Shown: in pieces, positions 36,546 to 49,685 of the stretch
Position numbering within the stretch: the stretch's first letter is position 1
How the letters are laid out: each line of letters begins with the position of its first letter
NCBI GenBank assembly: GCA_023634235.1
Contig: JAMKCF010000012.1
Coordinates: 4,942,329 to 5,006,328, forward strand
Length of the DNA stretch: 64,000 bases
Direction: 5' to 3'
Source of the DNA: Pisaster brevispinus
Lineage: Eukaryota > Echinodermata > Asteroidea > Forcipulatida > Asteriidae
Made by a program: the position numbers and the translations under genes
The notes under the pieces: generated by a model
Databases searched by the model: none
Told to the model about the DNA's origin: nothing
What the model saw: the letters and a program-made list of their open reading frames with translations, nothing else

Positions 36546-37715
36546 ATTACCACACTTAAACCCTGCCAACAGCTTAAGGTGATAAATTCCAAGGCATGGT
36601 TATTTTAACCCACATTAGTTCTTTCCTCCTACAAAAAAAAACCCCTTGTGTGTTCATGTGAACTGAGCCCAGTCCCCGATAGCACACTGGTCGGCATTCC
36701 GTAAGCCAAATACAGGCAGGCGGACCAAGTGACTGAGACATTCCCCGGATTCTCCTCTCTGCAAGATGTCCCCGCTACTTCAAATTCTTGGAGAGGAGGA
36801 GTGAGCGGCCTGACCAGGAGCCCCCGCAGCCTGGGCACCCTGGACAGAGCACCGAAGAGACCCATCCCTGCGGCCCCCTTAAGACCCTCCCTGCCTGCCT
36901 GCCTGCCTGCCAGCCAGCCAGCGCTAGCCAGTGGAGTGGTGTAATAGCCTCCGCAGATCAAGTTGGAGGCCACAAAGTGCCTTCATATCAAATAATAAGT
37001 GTCATGATGAGTGACAAGGCACGGCCTGTCCTTTTCTGCTTGGTGGGTAATCCATCTGGAGATTGTGCGTGCGTTCCGGACCATGGAGAGGCCATGGGAA
37101 TGATCGCAGATAATTCTCAGTATGGAATGGGATGGTGGGGGGGTTGGGGGTCTTATTCCAACTTGCAATAGTCTATCGAATAGATCATGTAATGGCTTAT
37201 GCACGTCAGTAACAGAACCAAGCGCCCCGGTCTCCACATCAGTAAATATAATGAATGTGTTGGCCACAACAAACAATTCTGGAATACTATTGGAACCTAC
37301 ACGTAGGCCTTAGCATAATCATTGCATCATCTGCACAGGTTTGGTGAAACGGTTACAAAATTGCTAGGACAGCAGATTGAAAATGGGAACACCCCTAAAA
37401 AACACACACTTATCACAGCAATGACAACAGAGTTAGCATGCTTATAAGAGGAAGGGGTCCAAAAAACACTACAAAATAAACAATAAACAATGTATCGGTA
37501 TCCAATTTGCGATAATGCGATATTTAGGCCTTCTACGATTGTTTCTAATGACTGCACGATTAGTCTCAGCCGAGAGGGCATTGTTTCATGAGGTTCATGA
37601 ACCTATTCAGCTTAGCCAATAATGCATGCACTTGTACCTATCCAACCCAATCACAAACACAGTGACAGTCTACCAGCAGCTGCAGTATTCCAGTTAGGCC
37701 CTCGTACTCACGCTG

Positions 37716-37736
37716 CCCCCCCCCCCCCCCCCCCCC
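37716..37736. repeat. 21-base C homopolymer
   Basis: Uninterrupted run of C, the longest mononucleotide G/C run in the window. One of more than twenty such runs of 10 or more. Confidence 0.97.
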
Positions 37737-39329
37737 ACCGAAAACCTAGTCCTTTGGCCTTATATCTTAACTGGCTCTGCTCCTCAGAACAGCAAGGTCA
37801 AGCTGTCTATCCTTGTAACAAGTACTGGTATTGGTGAACCCTATTAAATATTAATCTGTAGGACAAGCAGTGATGGTGTAGAGGTACAAACAACTGGCAT
37901 TGGTAGTCTGTTGCAGGTAATACTACCAGCGTTTTAATCCTGTGAGAGGAGGCTTGGCTGATTGTACTTGACAGGCAATAACACCTTATGGGTTAGACAC
38001 CCAGGTCAGTGAATACTTTCAATTTATAATGGCTTGCAACTTCACTGGGACTGAGTATTGTAAACACATCTTTCTCCTTTTTTAAATTTTCATATATATA
38101 TTATTCATTATGATCAAAAGTTGCTTTCTTCGCGCAGTGAATTGCTTGTACGGATTCACCCTCCAACACAATGCAGTTTTGCCATTCAATACCTGTACTT
38201 ATCGATTTCAATCAAATTGATTGAATTTCCTCACAAGTTTGCTTCCAGCGGATATCCGCACACAATAGACAAAAAGGGGGGGAAAACATGTTCAGTGCAC
38301 TAACACCACACTTGATGATTTACTCGACACAACCTTTAGCAAATTGTACTCAATTTTTTTTCTCATTATTATCCTTTATCATTTCCCTCCAAAAGGGGGG
38401 ACGCCATTCAATTAGAATGTAAGGTTTGATTTACAGACCGTGAAAGGAATTGTGCCATGAATCACATTCAACACTCCTTTAATCTAATAAATTATATTAA
38501 AAAAAAATTCCATCCAAGGCAGGGGGAAGAAAATACTGTACATTGTACTCTTGCCAGGTCGCAGGGGACTGTTTGCCCGAATGCATTTTGTTTTTCCTCC
38601 TGACAAAGCCGCTTTTGACAATCCAAAGCAGGCTACTGTATTTCAGACTTGTGTAAAGCTATTACCGAGTTTGTACTTTGATAAACACTAGCTCTCACCT
38701 ATCAATGCTCATAATCGGTGCAAGCGCTGAACTTTGATATTTCTGAGGCATGCTACACAAATCTCATCCCCAAGGTTCAAGACTCTTATCAGAATTGCAA
38801 TCAGCCCGATTTCAATCTAGTCTACTTTCTATTATATATATATTTTTCCATCAACCTTCTGCCTACCCAGTTTCTTTTCTCTAAACCAACCAACCCCCCC
38901 TCCCCCTAAAAAAAAATACTGTATTCTTGTCCTACATATCTACAGAGTAAGGCGGCCGTGGGGTGCATTATTCAGCCTGTTTCTCGCCACTGATCTGCCT
39001 CTGCATAATAACATCTCTTGATAACAAGGAATGTATGTGGGGTCATAGAGCCACTTGGGAGAGGTCTCTGAGGAAACTCCACTTCTCCTTGACAGGTTAG
39101 GGGAGATGCTGAGAAGACGGCGGGGAAAAAAAAGAAGGAATACAAGAGGACAGAAAGTGATGGATAAACAAAGAAATTGCACACACATTTGTCTTACTCT
39201 GCAGATATAAGTGGAGGAAATAAAAAAAATGACTTATTTATTTTAGTGATTCACCTGGCTATTCTGACAATGTGACCAAAGAAAAAATAAGAACAATTTC
39301 TTTCTCAATTTGTATATATATATTTTTTT

Positions 39330-39331
<2 letters not shown>

Positions 39332-39387
<56 letters not shown>
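39332..39387. repeat. (GA)28 microsatellite
   Basis: Uninterrupted GA dinucleotides, preceded by (TA)n and a T8 run. It creates a spurious Arg-Glu repeat frame on the plus strand. Confidence 0.97.
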
Positions 39388-39390
<3 letters not shown>

Positions 39391-40457
39391 GGGGAAAAGA
39401 TGTTCAGTCACCAGCGAGAGAAACACGCAGGTTTAAATGCTTGCCCTGGGGGGCAAGTAATATCAAGGAATGATGAAGGTTTTTTTACTCGTTCCCTGGT
39501 GAAGACACACCAGCGCGTAATACAGGGGCACATGTACTCTCGGCACTCCGCTCAGCCAGCCTGCTTCCAATGTTTACATTAATGTCTTAATGATGACTAC
39601 GGTTCATCAAGTACTAAGTGACTTGCCAACGTCTATAGCGCTCCTAAATTTGTCAAGTGTTTCCAGGAAATTACCACGCCGCGCACAGCGGTCTAGCTAG
39701 CCCCCAGTATGTGCTTAGTCATGAAGATAAATTTAGATTGAGAAACCAGGGTAATTGTACCAAGACATCCATTAGACTACTTCAAGGGGGAAAAAATATA
39801 ACTTGGCCAACATTTTACGAGAGTTTCTTCAACCCCTAATTCCTCTAAGAGTCCTATAACACTTCTAATTCTTTCCTGTCCATCGAATTGTTTATAGTTT
39901 CTGATGGTTAATTTTTACTTGACAATTATTTTCTTTTTTGTCATTTTGCTATTATTTGTCATTTTATCAGTTTGTGCTCATTGAATTCTGTTTGTTTGTT
40001 TGTTTGTTAAGTTGTTGTTGGGTTTTTTGTTTTTCTTGGGGGGGGCGGGGTTTGGGGGATGGCGCTTTGGGCTTTAAATAAAGAAAATAAAACCTTTGAC
40101 CACTGTCAATAAAAACAGCAACAAAACCCATCAAACTTAAGCCAGCAGTTGAAATTTCAACCAATAGTGTCATCGTCGCCGCCAACTTTGTCATGTCTCA
40201 TGTTGCTACAGCAACCATTCACATTCGAATTGAACAAGGGGGACTGACTATGTTTCCTTCAAGCCTCATTTTGATGTGATGAAAGAAAAAAATAAGATGG
40301 CCGCACCACGACATGGTCTCTAGAAATCCATCCAACGTAATAACTAATAACAAGGAGAATGACAACATTTCCATCCAGCCTCAATTCGGACTTCACTGAT
40401 CTGAACAGGGAAAAAAACAACATGATAAAAACCTGAGATCTTGTGTCCAACACTTAC

Positions 40458-40670
40458 CCTTGTGTAGAGATCATGACCAGTAATGACAGCCGAGAACCAC
40501 TGCGTCGTCGAGCCTAGACGGTAAACCTGTACACGATAACCAGTCAAGGAATACGGCGCTTGCATCAATATGTGCTGAACCTGCTGCTCATGCAGCCATT
40601 GGTCCACCTCGGTCTTTACCTCGGGGTAGTTTTGGAACGCGAGATACTGTGCGGTCTTGGGGTTATCTTC
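40458..40670 (-). CDS. JMJD1C: KDM3/JMJD1C-like demethylase, N-terminal exon (exon B)
   Basis: Internal exon of 71 codons, residues 40-110 of the visible protein. The acceptor TCTATTACAG precedes GAA and the donor is AGG|GTAAGTG; both are phase 0. It carries the strongest family signature in the window: PYSLTGYRVQVY, then TQWFSAVITGHDLYTR. The matching JMJD1C stretch as I recall it has PYSLNGYRV, TQWF and ITHHDLFTR; KDM3B has a looser version. The pattern of an aromatic/basic strand, a W and then G-x-V/I is Tudor-like and is expected to pack with the preceding PWWP-like part, but this is inference from the family. The upstream half (EDNPKTAQYLAF, then TEVDQWLHEQQVQHIL) matches the helical DNPQL...EVKVWVKEQKVQEIF segment. 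The similarity is closer to JMJD1C than to KDM3A/B, so I call it JMJD1C-like. A single ancestral invertebrate KDM3 would look the same. Confidence 0.95.
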
Positions 40671-40803
40671 CTGTAATAGAATAAAAAAGATACAACACTA
40701 ATATAGTGACAGATTCACAACGTGTACGTTCACTCTGTTACGGTTCACCTCAATAAAGCACAAGGTGGCATTCTCCCACAATGTTTCACTGGGTAAATGC
40801 CAC

Positions 40804-40962
40804 TAAAAACACCCAAGGACAAGTCCAAACTCTCTCCAAGTGGTCCAGCTGGCTGGTTCAGAGCCTTAAACACATCCCTATTTTTATTTAAAAAAATAAA
40901 GACTAATGAAAAATCTGGTGGACTGGAGAAATGACAAGCTAACTGGTCTTGCTGGCTAGTCA
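40804..40962. repeat. Dispersed repeat shared with 34647-34803
   Basis: Second member of the pair. It differs by an insertion of A/T-rich sequence around 40880-40910. Confidence 0.55.
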
Positions 40963-42788
40963 CTGAAAAATGTTAAGGGCAAAACCCTTCGTAAGATTTG
41001 GCAGGTGAAAGTGAGAGTGTGCACTGGAGTAAGCATCTAGATCAAATAGGCACGACTGTAAGGGTAGATCTGCTATGCAGAAGGCAGCACTTCTGGGAAC
41101 AGCAAGGATCCTGCGAAAGACCCTTGAGATCTAAGGCTACGTGATGTAGCCAGACTCAAGGAGTTTATTACCGGCACAAAAGAAAATGTGATCTTTCTTT
41201 TGCATGTTGTGATAGCGTGAAGTAATGCATGTATAATGCAACATCTATCAAATGTACAAGACCCTATTCCGAGGTGCAGCACCCCCCAAAAAGCACACAA
41301 ACAACACAAAAGAAGTATAAAATAAAAATAAACATCATACAATGCACGTTAAGGTATAGAATCACTTTAATCATATCTGGAGTTTACACAAATGAATCTT
41401 CAGTAAGCTAATTAACAAGTTAAGAAAATTGTAGCTTCTTGCATTGACAGGTAAAGTGTTCCAAAGTTTAGGTACACAGAAGGGAAAAGGTATAATTGCC
41501 ATATATATCAATGATGTCCTCAGAATAGATAAAAAGAACTTAGCAGAAGATGGTTCTAATCACCATTTACAAAAATAACTATAATTATACTATACAAGGC
41601 TAAAAATAAGGCAGTTTAAATGAAGCACATAACACTCTGTGAGGTCCCTAATCAGTTGGGCAAAACAAAAAGCAAGAAAAAAGAACCAGGTTTCTTTTTA
41701 AATTCTCACCCGCACTTATCACTCTATAACTCATACTAATAGATTGTAAAATATACATATTTCCCCCCATGGACCAGATGATTGGACGCTCCTCCTCCTG
41801 ACAGTCTACTCCATTTGTGTACTTCTGGATTCATCTCTGCTTTAAGTTCATTGACCCTTTTAAACTGGAGCGCCCGCCCAGGATCACTGAGAAAATATGC
41901 AAACATCTTGTGCATGTAATAAGCTCAACAGTGTAAAGCTTGGAATGCTGATCTGTGGGCGCTTGCAGTGCAGATAAGCCCTGCTTCCAGACCACTCAAC
42001 TGTCGTCATATCATGCCATGTGTTATGTTTAGCTAGACAGTAATGACAGCCAATCAGATAAAGTGAGGCAGTCAAATTTGTTTTTGACATCACCCCCGCA
42101 CCCCTGAAGTTAAACCTGGCCCCTAAGCTCAGTTTCAGTTGTCTCCGCTTGTTTGTTTGTGTGTTTTTTTTAAATAATGTAACAAACAACTTTCAAGGTA
42201 ACAAAGGACAATATATTATTTTCTGAATCACACTTGCAGTACTTGAGATACAAGACTAGCTTTGCCACCTCTACACTTCACTAAGGTAGACTGCCAAAAA
42301 TGAAGAACGGCTCTTGTCAGGCAACGTCAATTTGGGGCAAAATTACAATTAAGACAAGTTCAAACAGGAAGTCCATTTCCCAAATTAGCAAGACATCAAT
42401 ACATCCACGGATGTCCATCTCACTCAGGGAAAACACCAAGGCCCACTAGTTCCTATGTCAGGTCCTCCATCATCCCGCCCCCCCCCTCCCCAACCGATAA
42501 TAAAAAGCTGGCATAAATCAGTCAATAAATTACCCAGTTTAATGGTTAATAGTACAAAGAACAGTTATATTGTAATATTCTTGTCAATTACTAGCTGTGA
42601 GTACACACACACACTGACTTCTGCTTATTAGTTTCTTGTTCGTCATAAATCAAACCACAAGTACAACCAATGTTCACTCAATGCTCACTCTGCTGACTCA
42701 GTTAACTGTAAATTGGCAGGTAGCAAAATTACAGGGGATGGAGTGCACCAATGAAGATATCAATAATACAAAAATGTACGGATAGACC

Positions 42789-43411
42789 TGGGTCCAATTT
42801 CATGGCTCTGCTTACCACAGTAATTCTTTGCTTATGGTGGGTGCCCTGTAAAGCACATAATATTAACCCTAACCCCCCATTAGGGTCTCTCTACATAGCC
42901 TGCCAAATACAACAGAATGCAACACAGTTGAAATGAGAACCATGCCAAATGCAACAAAATGCAACAAGGGCTATTGTTGCAATGTGCAGGCATGCTGTTT
43001 GTGAAAGGACTGAGCAAGGGTGTTTGCCCTGCTAAATGCAACAGTATGCACATAAAATGTGTAGTGGTGACTTGTAACTGTTAACTGTTATTATACAGTC
43101 TTTTGAATATGATTTGAATTATGATTCTTACCTAACATTACATCATACTTCTCAATACTTTTCCCATAATTTTTTTTTTTAAATACCCATTATAAGTTGT
43201 TCAGATACAATAGAAGCACCCAAACCTATATGAAGTCACTTCACTGCTGAATGCAACAAATTCAGTCCAAGAATGACATCTGAGTTGACTGCCAAATGCA
43301 ACAGATCACAACAACTATTACCATTTGGTGCATATTGTTGCATTTAGCATGGTTAGGGTTAAGGGCCATAAGCACATAATTCTGCGATAAGCAGAGCCAT
43401 AAAATTAGCCC
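42789..43411. mobile_element. MITE-like element with about 45-bp inverted ends, GGGCCC family
   Basis: The left end contains TTCATGGCTCTGCTTA and later TTTGCTTATGG. The inverted right end contains TTTATGGCTCTGCTTA and GTGCTTATGG at the same spacing, giving inverted repeats of about 45 bp at roughly 80% identity. It encloses a second inverted-repeat element (about 42868-43368), so the two appear nested. Confidence 0.65.
42868..43368. mobile_element. Inner inverted-repeat element nested in 42789-43411
   Basis: The left end reads TTAACCCTAACC and then TGCCAAATACAACAGAATGC. The right end inverted reads TTAACCCTAACC and then ATGCTAAATGCAACAATATG. Variants of CAAATGCAACA recur through the interior. 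The telomere-like ends are part of the inverted repeat and are not a telomeric array. Confidence 0.55.
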
Positions 43412-44499
43412 TCATCCCCTTGCTAACAATATGACTAACACTGCACATCCCACGGCGTTTTCCGTCAGGCAGGCTACTAACTTCACAGTTGATAATGTCC
43501 TGAAGTTTTGCATTTGTATTAAGCGTAATTTCAACATCATTTAAAAAAATATAATAATAATAAAAACAAATTGCGAGCAGTGCCCACTTTCATCACATCG
43601 AAACTTGAAGGAAAAAAAATTGTTGGCAAGCAATCTTCCTCAAATGTATTCCTACATTGAGCTGTGTATTAAAATTATATTAAGTGGTAGGTCTTCCATA
43701 AATTTTGATGTCATGGATAACGTGGTATATCAGACTGATCCCCATCTCAGCCCATAATGCAGCCTTACTAAACCATCCATTTTTTCAGACTCTACAACAA
43801 CCTCCCTTTTCACTGGAGAATTTTGACGTGGACAAGAAGCAGATATGGTTTCTTTGAATGGTAATATCCCTTTAGCCCAAGTTGATAGGATACCTGTGTC
43901 GACTGACAACCCAGGGGAATCGCTGGCAAAATGGCTCGAGTATCACGTTGTTGTTCTGCAGGCGGCGGCGGCGGCGGCGGACAGCGGGTCTCCAACGCAA
44001 TACACATGTTTATGACGTGGTTTATGATGATGCAAACAGATAATAACTATCGCTGGCCCATCTTGATTAGGGCTTGTAATTCAAGACCGACAACAATAAT
44101 AACACTGTTGCATATTAACCGAGGGTCCATACTTAATATTCTGCGACATGGATTGTCCCGTTATTATCAGTCCAAGCCAGAGTGGACTTTGGAATTTGTC
44201 AACACTGCCGACGTGTAGCCTATAATAAACTCATCTTAATCCTTCTGAAAATTTACAAATTGATTTTTGATCAAGAAGTTTGTAACTGAAGGTTCTAAAT
44301 AAAATACTGATGATGATAAAGCGTCTGCTCTCAAGTTAAAAAATGTGACCGACTGCTCCCAAAAATACACACTTTTGAGTACATGCATTTCCTTTACTGA
44401 AAGGGTAAGAAAATACTTGTCAATACATGAAGGTAACAACTAATAGAAATTGTGTAAAAAAAACCTACAGCAAGCCTGATGCATGTACTTCATTCTTGT

Positions 44500-44610
44500 G
44501 AATGTTTCATTATAAGTCATTCTTTTGTAATGGGCACCTCAATGAGGGCAATGGGACATTTCAAGGGGCACCATGGCAATTATCAGGGGCATTGCCACCA
44601 ATGACTGTGA
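44500..44610 (+). repeat. Dispersed AGGGGCACC repeat, copy 3
   Basis: Contains ATTTCAAGGGGCACCATGGC and CAGGGGCATTGCC in the family order. Confidence 0.45.
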
Positions 44611-44699
44611 AGTATCCAGCCTGCGTAAGTACACAATATGAGTCCATAGCCATGAGTCCATGGACCTTGACTAAAATCACAAGACCTTGAGTAAAATAG

Positions 44700-45385
44700 C
44701 AAATCATAGTCGTGTGAAACCGATCCTAGTTAAATAATAATCAAGAACCCTCGTTATTTTTAACAGAGATCCAGACCTCCTCCAAAAAAAACGCACCGAT
44801 GTTAAAATCGCAACGATACGTCATGTGAAACGATGCGCGCCCACTAACCGAGGAACCCTTGCTATGGCCATATCATTTCGCATGCGCAGAACGCGTCACT
44901 AGAAATCCCGGATGTGTATAGTAAACAACTTTACTTCCAAGATGGCGACGTCCGAAGAAGTAATGTTTGTGCTGCTTCTCTTGAATTTCTTGAAAGAATC
45001 GAGGTCTACTGAATCGATGAAAAGGGCGAAAATTTTGAGAAAAAGACTTCTGACAGCTGTTAGAACGGGTGCGTTAAGTATGCATCGCCAAAGACTGCAA
45101 ACTCGCCGGAAACTTCGTTCTAGATTGTTCGTGAAGGCAGCACTCATACTTATGACCACCGTCAGCCGTAAGTTGTCACCGTAACCATGGCCCATGGCAT
45201 GCGCATGAGTACGGAGCGTGTACCGTTCATTTTTGATGATTCTCAATGGGAAACGAGCGACGTTCGAGTTGTTGCTGTTGGTCGTGTGAAAGCTTGTTAA
45301 ATAATCGCAATCGAACGAGGTGACAGACAGGCGGCGCCCATTACCAAGGACCTGTGTCACTGGTGCTCGTGTGAAAAGGGTTCAT
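44700..45385. other. CpG-richer island with NRF1- and YY1-like motifs and a 90-codon frame
   Basis: The island stands out from the AT-rich intron by its CG content. It holds palindromic CGCATGCGCA (44879-44888) and GCATGCGCAT (45197-45206), which resemble NRF1 sites, and AAGATGGCG (44939-44947), which resembles a YY1 site and also provides a strong translation start context. The plus-strand frame from that ATG (MATSEEVMFVLLLLNFLKES...) runs to 45184 and is Arg/Lys-rich. Similar sequence (GTCGTGTGAAA followed by TTAAATAAT) appears at both sides (44711 and 45282) in direct orientation. It could be a decayed transposon with a promoter or a small nested gene. No family is recognised with confidence. 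Confidence 0.35.
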
Positions 45386-45860
45386 GATTAAGAGATGGCC
45401 TCCACTGCCATGGTTTACACCCCCCCCCCACCCCCACCGAAATGTTTCCATGAACTAAACCAACTTTTTCATGACAGTGCTATTAACAGAGGAAACTGAC
45501 CTTCACCCATTTCTACACAATATTTCCGGCTTAACATTAGATCATCTCAGCGTTTTGAAACAAAGATTGAGCATAACACTTTACCCAACAGAAATGCCAG
45601 CCATGTCAATCTTTCACGATAACAGTTGTCGGAAGCCTCATCATTTTCAAAAGAGAAGTGGCATAGTGTTCCCCCCTTTGTTGGATTTCCTCAGAAACAC
45701 AAGACACAATCAATGCCGGTCACTTCAGTCTTTTCAGAACGCTTCATGAATCCACAATCAAACAATTGGACCCCCATCTTGAACAAAGTCATGTAGAGTT
45801 GAGGTAACTGCAAGGCCATGCCACCTTATATCAGACATCCTGTCCAAACTAACCAGGACA

Positions 45861-45980
45861 AAGGGGCACTGTGACTGAGTTACCTCCCATTACAAACACA
45901 CCACAAAGGAGTCAGCATTAAAGGGGCACTGTGACTGCATTACCTCCCATTACAAACACACCACAAAGGAGTCAACATTA
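45861..45980. repeat. 60-bp tandem duplication
   Basis: Two head-to-tail copies of a 60-bp unit beginning AAGGGGCACTGTGACTG, differing at only a few positions. A recent local duplication without coding content. Confidence 0.95.
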
Positions 45981-48900
45981 AAGGGAATGCACACGTTGTT
46001 GGTTTGTGGTGGCTTTTTTTTTTTTTTGAAGAGTCAATTAATTTCCATCCGCTATTTTTTAAACAAAAATACCACCAAACCAACCTGTGAATATTGTATC
46101 CAACTGATTTTATTATAAATAAATAAATCAACAAATAAAAACTTGCTGCGTAAGCGGCGATCAAAATAAGCAACCATGAAGTGTGAGGTTTTCAATCCAA
46201 GGCAATCGGTTCATTTATGCCAGTATTTCAGATGGGAATATCTCTCTGGAGGATTGGCACCAGCATAAACTTGATGATTAAGTGTGGCCTTCAGATTGAA
46301 TCTAAACAGTTATTTTGTTTTATTGAATACACTCCACTCCTGTACTGCCTTTAAATATAATTGACACCCAAACTATGCCTCTCTGTGACTGTAACCATTG
46401 GGCAGGCATACGCCCCACAAAAAAAGCACACACATACAGGCCATTCAGTCATCACATGGCCCTTGGCTGACTCATGCCCCAAATAGGCAAACTCTGATTA
46501 TCCTCCTTAATGTATAAGTGTTATTTCCTTCTTTCCTGTGTCAAATGACTTCACATAAAAACCCATGGAATGGAGTGACTGCTAGGTCACCACAAACAGA
46601 CGAATTGGAGGGGGGGGGGGGCTTCCTTCACCTTATGATAATAGACACCTTTGACACGATGTCACAAGCTCAAACAGCGCCCTCGCTCAGGTCAAATCTC
46701 TGGTACATCACATAACTGACAGCATACATTCCACGTGTCCGATGAGATTGAATGACCCATGAGTGACCACAGCTGCATTGCATGGCCTGTGCAAAGGGAC
46801 AGCAACATTATCCAGTGGAGGCTATCAAAGCAAATATCCCACACCGGGATTTTCCCCCTGAAATTACCACAATAACCCCAAAATAAGTTACAAAGCGAAA
46901 AAACTAAAATAGAAACTGAAACAAATTCCTAAGTGTGGCAAACTATCGCAATTCAAAACACCCTACAATCATTGTACCTGTTATTTTTACAGTTATTATT
47001 TTTGTGCAGGGTATCTATCTGGGCAACAGTCAACTATCCCTCCAGTATATTCATTACGAAACCAACCAAGCAAATATCATTAACGGCAGCCTTAAACCCT
47101 TTACAACTGCATCACTCCAGCCAGACATCCAAGCAGGCCCCTGCCACAGTAAAGTAAACTAAAATGAATATGCAGCATGGCGCATTTTTAACATCACTCT
47201 GTGATCCGAGACCTCGCTGCAAACGCCACCGTATACCTGACAGCCTTGAGAAGCTTTTAGAAACATGAACTCAAAGGAGACAGCAGTAACATTGATTCTA
47301 TTTTTATCCAATAATGTCTCTAATTGCGGGCAAGTGTAAAGTGGTCTCCTTGTGAGTCTCCAAACCCAACCAAAGATTTCTTCCCTATTAATGTGTGTAA
47401 TGGGGTTGGAGGCAAACAAACAGGCCTGCATATTATAAGGGTCCAGTTTACTCCCGCAAAAGGCAGATAGATGGGTTGTGTGGTGTTTTTTTGTTACAAG
47501 AAATGTATACGTAAGAAAGGCATAAAGGCAAAGGTGTTCATTTTTGTCCGTTTGAGTTTCAAAATGTCAAATTTCAGTGAGCCACTTCAAAGCTTACTTC
47601 AAATGCTCAATAGATCCATGGCACTGACATCACATGCGGCTACTGACTGTCCAGAGTCTGTCATTTAGGGAGTCAAATCGCACACTGCACAAAGTAACAC
47701 ATAGGGAATTTGACCCACAAAATGAGAAGCAAAGATGAACAGGGTCAATACGCAACCTTAACATGAATTTGAGCAAAATGTTGTTCTATGAGATTATGAG
47801 ATTATGAGATTATGAGATTTAAAATACAAACAGACAATTTGACAGTAAAAGCTGTGCATTTCTCATGTTTGAGTACTAAGGGAAATGATACCGTCCCAAT
47901 GAGAGCAAAAGGGCAAAGCAAATGGCCAGACAATGCAGAGTCAATCCTTCATCATGACGACAGAAAACTGGAGGGGCGGTGTTGACGGCAGCCTGTCCAT
48001 CTGTAGGAGTCTGTGGCCAGCCACCAAACACCAACCATTCAACAGCACTGATTGGCATGATAAATAATGAGTCTGTTGTAACTACATATTATCCCATTGG
48101 AATTGCACAGTGTCCTCAGCCCATCTATTTCTATGTTTAGCCCAACTGAACACACAGGTGCAAGGGGGGTAACAAGTGTCTGACGGCTGTTCACATCTTG
48201 GATACAATGGCTCTAGTCTAGTGTGTGCATGAATGGCTATAGCGTCATGTGCAGAGGCATCACCATCCATGCTGATATAATGCAATACAATTCTTCAAAC
48301 TCAAGACTGGGGGGGGGGGGGGTCAATCCTGGTTCAATTATGGTTCCCTCTCAGAGACGGGGTTTTGATACCTTGGGCACTGATAATATGAGTTGTTAGT
48401 GGAAAATCAAGGTTCATTGGTCTTTATCGTGGAGACGCTGTAAGTAGGTTTGCATATTTTCCTATGAAGTTTCAACGTATCCTTTGTTATTCAACAAAGA
48501 AGATAACATTTTATCAGTTGACTAGGAATGTTGCTGACAGTGCCAGACATAACATGATACTCCCACTAAAAAAAAACCCACCCAATAACTACAAGCCAGA
48601 TTAAACTAACTGGTTTCCTTGTTAGTGTGTGTGCTTTCCTTTTGTACACTATTTCAGATGGAAATGTTTGTTTTTCTGGAGGATTGTTACTGGCAAGGTT
48701 TTAGCCAGGATTTGGTGAAAGGGTGTCCAAATTTGCTGGAAATTTAAAATCTGGGTGTCCAGATTGTTCACTTACAATACATTTACATGTATTACGACAG
48801 ATAAAACAGGGTGTCCAAAAGACACCCCTCTGGCTGACACTATGGTTTCCGGTATGAACTTCACAATCATTTGAGTTTCCAGGTTCTCTGATTACTACCA

Positions 48901-49685
48901 ATTCTGAGGTTTGTGTTGCTATATCTCACTATCCTGACCCGCTTTCAGAATTGTGGGTCAACGACCCCCCAACTGTTTAGCGATCCATTTCAAAACTGGG
49001 TAAATTGAAGGGAAGCATGTGCAGACATTCCGGGGCAGGTTTGGAATCATGCGAGTGAATGCGTAATGTGAACATGGCCAAGGTCACTGCCCCTGAACAT
49101 GGGCCGTTTCCCCCCACAGTGCAACGGGGAATGGAACACTGCGCTCCAAGGTTCGTTCAACTCTCGCTGCAATTACGGCGCATTCAATCGGAAGACAACA
49201 TACACGATAAAATATGCCGTGCTTTGAAATTAACGGGTTTTTCTAAAGGTGCATCAAAGTGTTGTCAATTTTCCAATTAAAGATTACACACAGGAGACAC
49301 CAAGCAGCGCAACCAGCATTGGTTGAGGTTTGGTGTTGATATTCCTGCACGGCTAGCAATGAATTATCTCAAGTTGCTGCAAAATGTTATTAGTTTTCCA
49401 ATTAATAATTATCACATGAGAGATCAAACAGCACACAGCCTGCGCTAACTGAGGTTTGATGTTGAAATACAATTACAACTAAAAAATAATTTACCCGATG
49501 ACAGAAAATGGACAGGGCATGGGGAGTCATAACACATTTTCATCCACAGCGGATATAATCTGACTAAAATCCTCTAGCAGAGTAAGCCAAAATGTGCCCA
49601 ACAAAACCATGGAATGTGTTTCAGTTTTTCCATGAGAAAAAAATATCAGCCAGCATTGAATAATAAGGCAGGGTTAACTGACTAA

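Larger units (their letters stand above)
35894..40457 (-). other. Intron B-C (4.6 kb)
   Basis: Phase-0 intron. Apart from the listed repeats it holds a GC-richer patch (about 36640-37330) with open frames in several phases and a CTGC/CAGC tetranucleotide run at 36891-36921, a 21-base C run at 37716-37736, and GT/T-rich sequence near 40000. No exon or protein family was recognised. Confidence 0.7.

Noticed and set aside
42870..42882. Interstitial telomere repeat
   Set aside because: TTAACCCTAACC occurs once at each end of an inverted-repeat element and is not an array.
43931..44218. 95-codon plus-strand frame with a poly-Gly run
   Set aside because: The Gly run is a (GGC)n microsatellite; no family, no donor site identified, surrounding composition ordinary.
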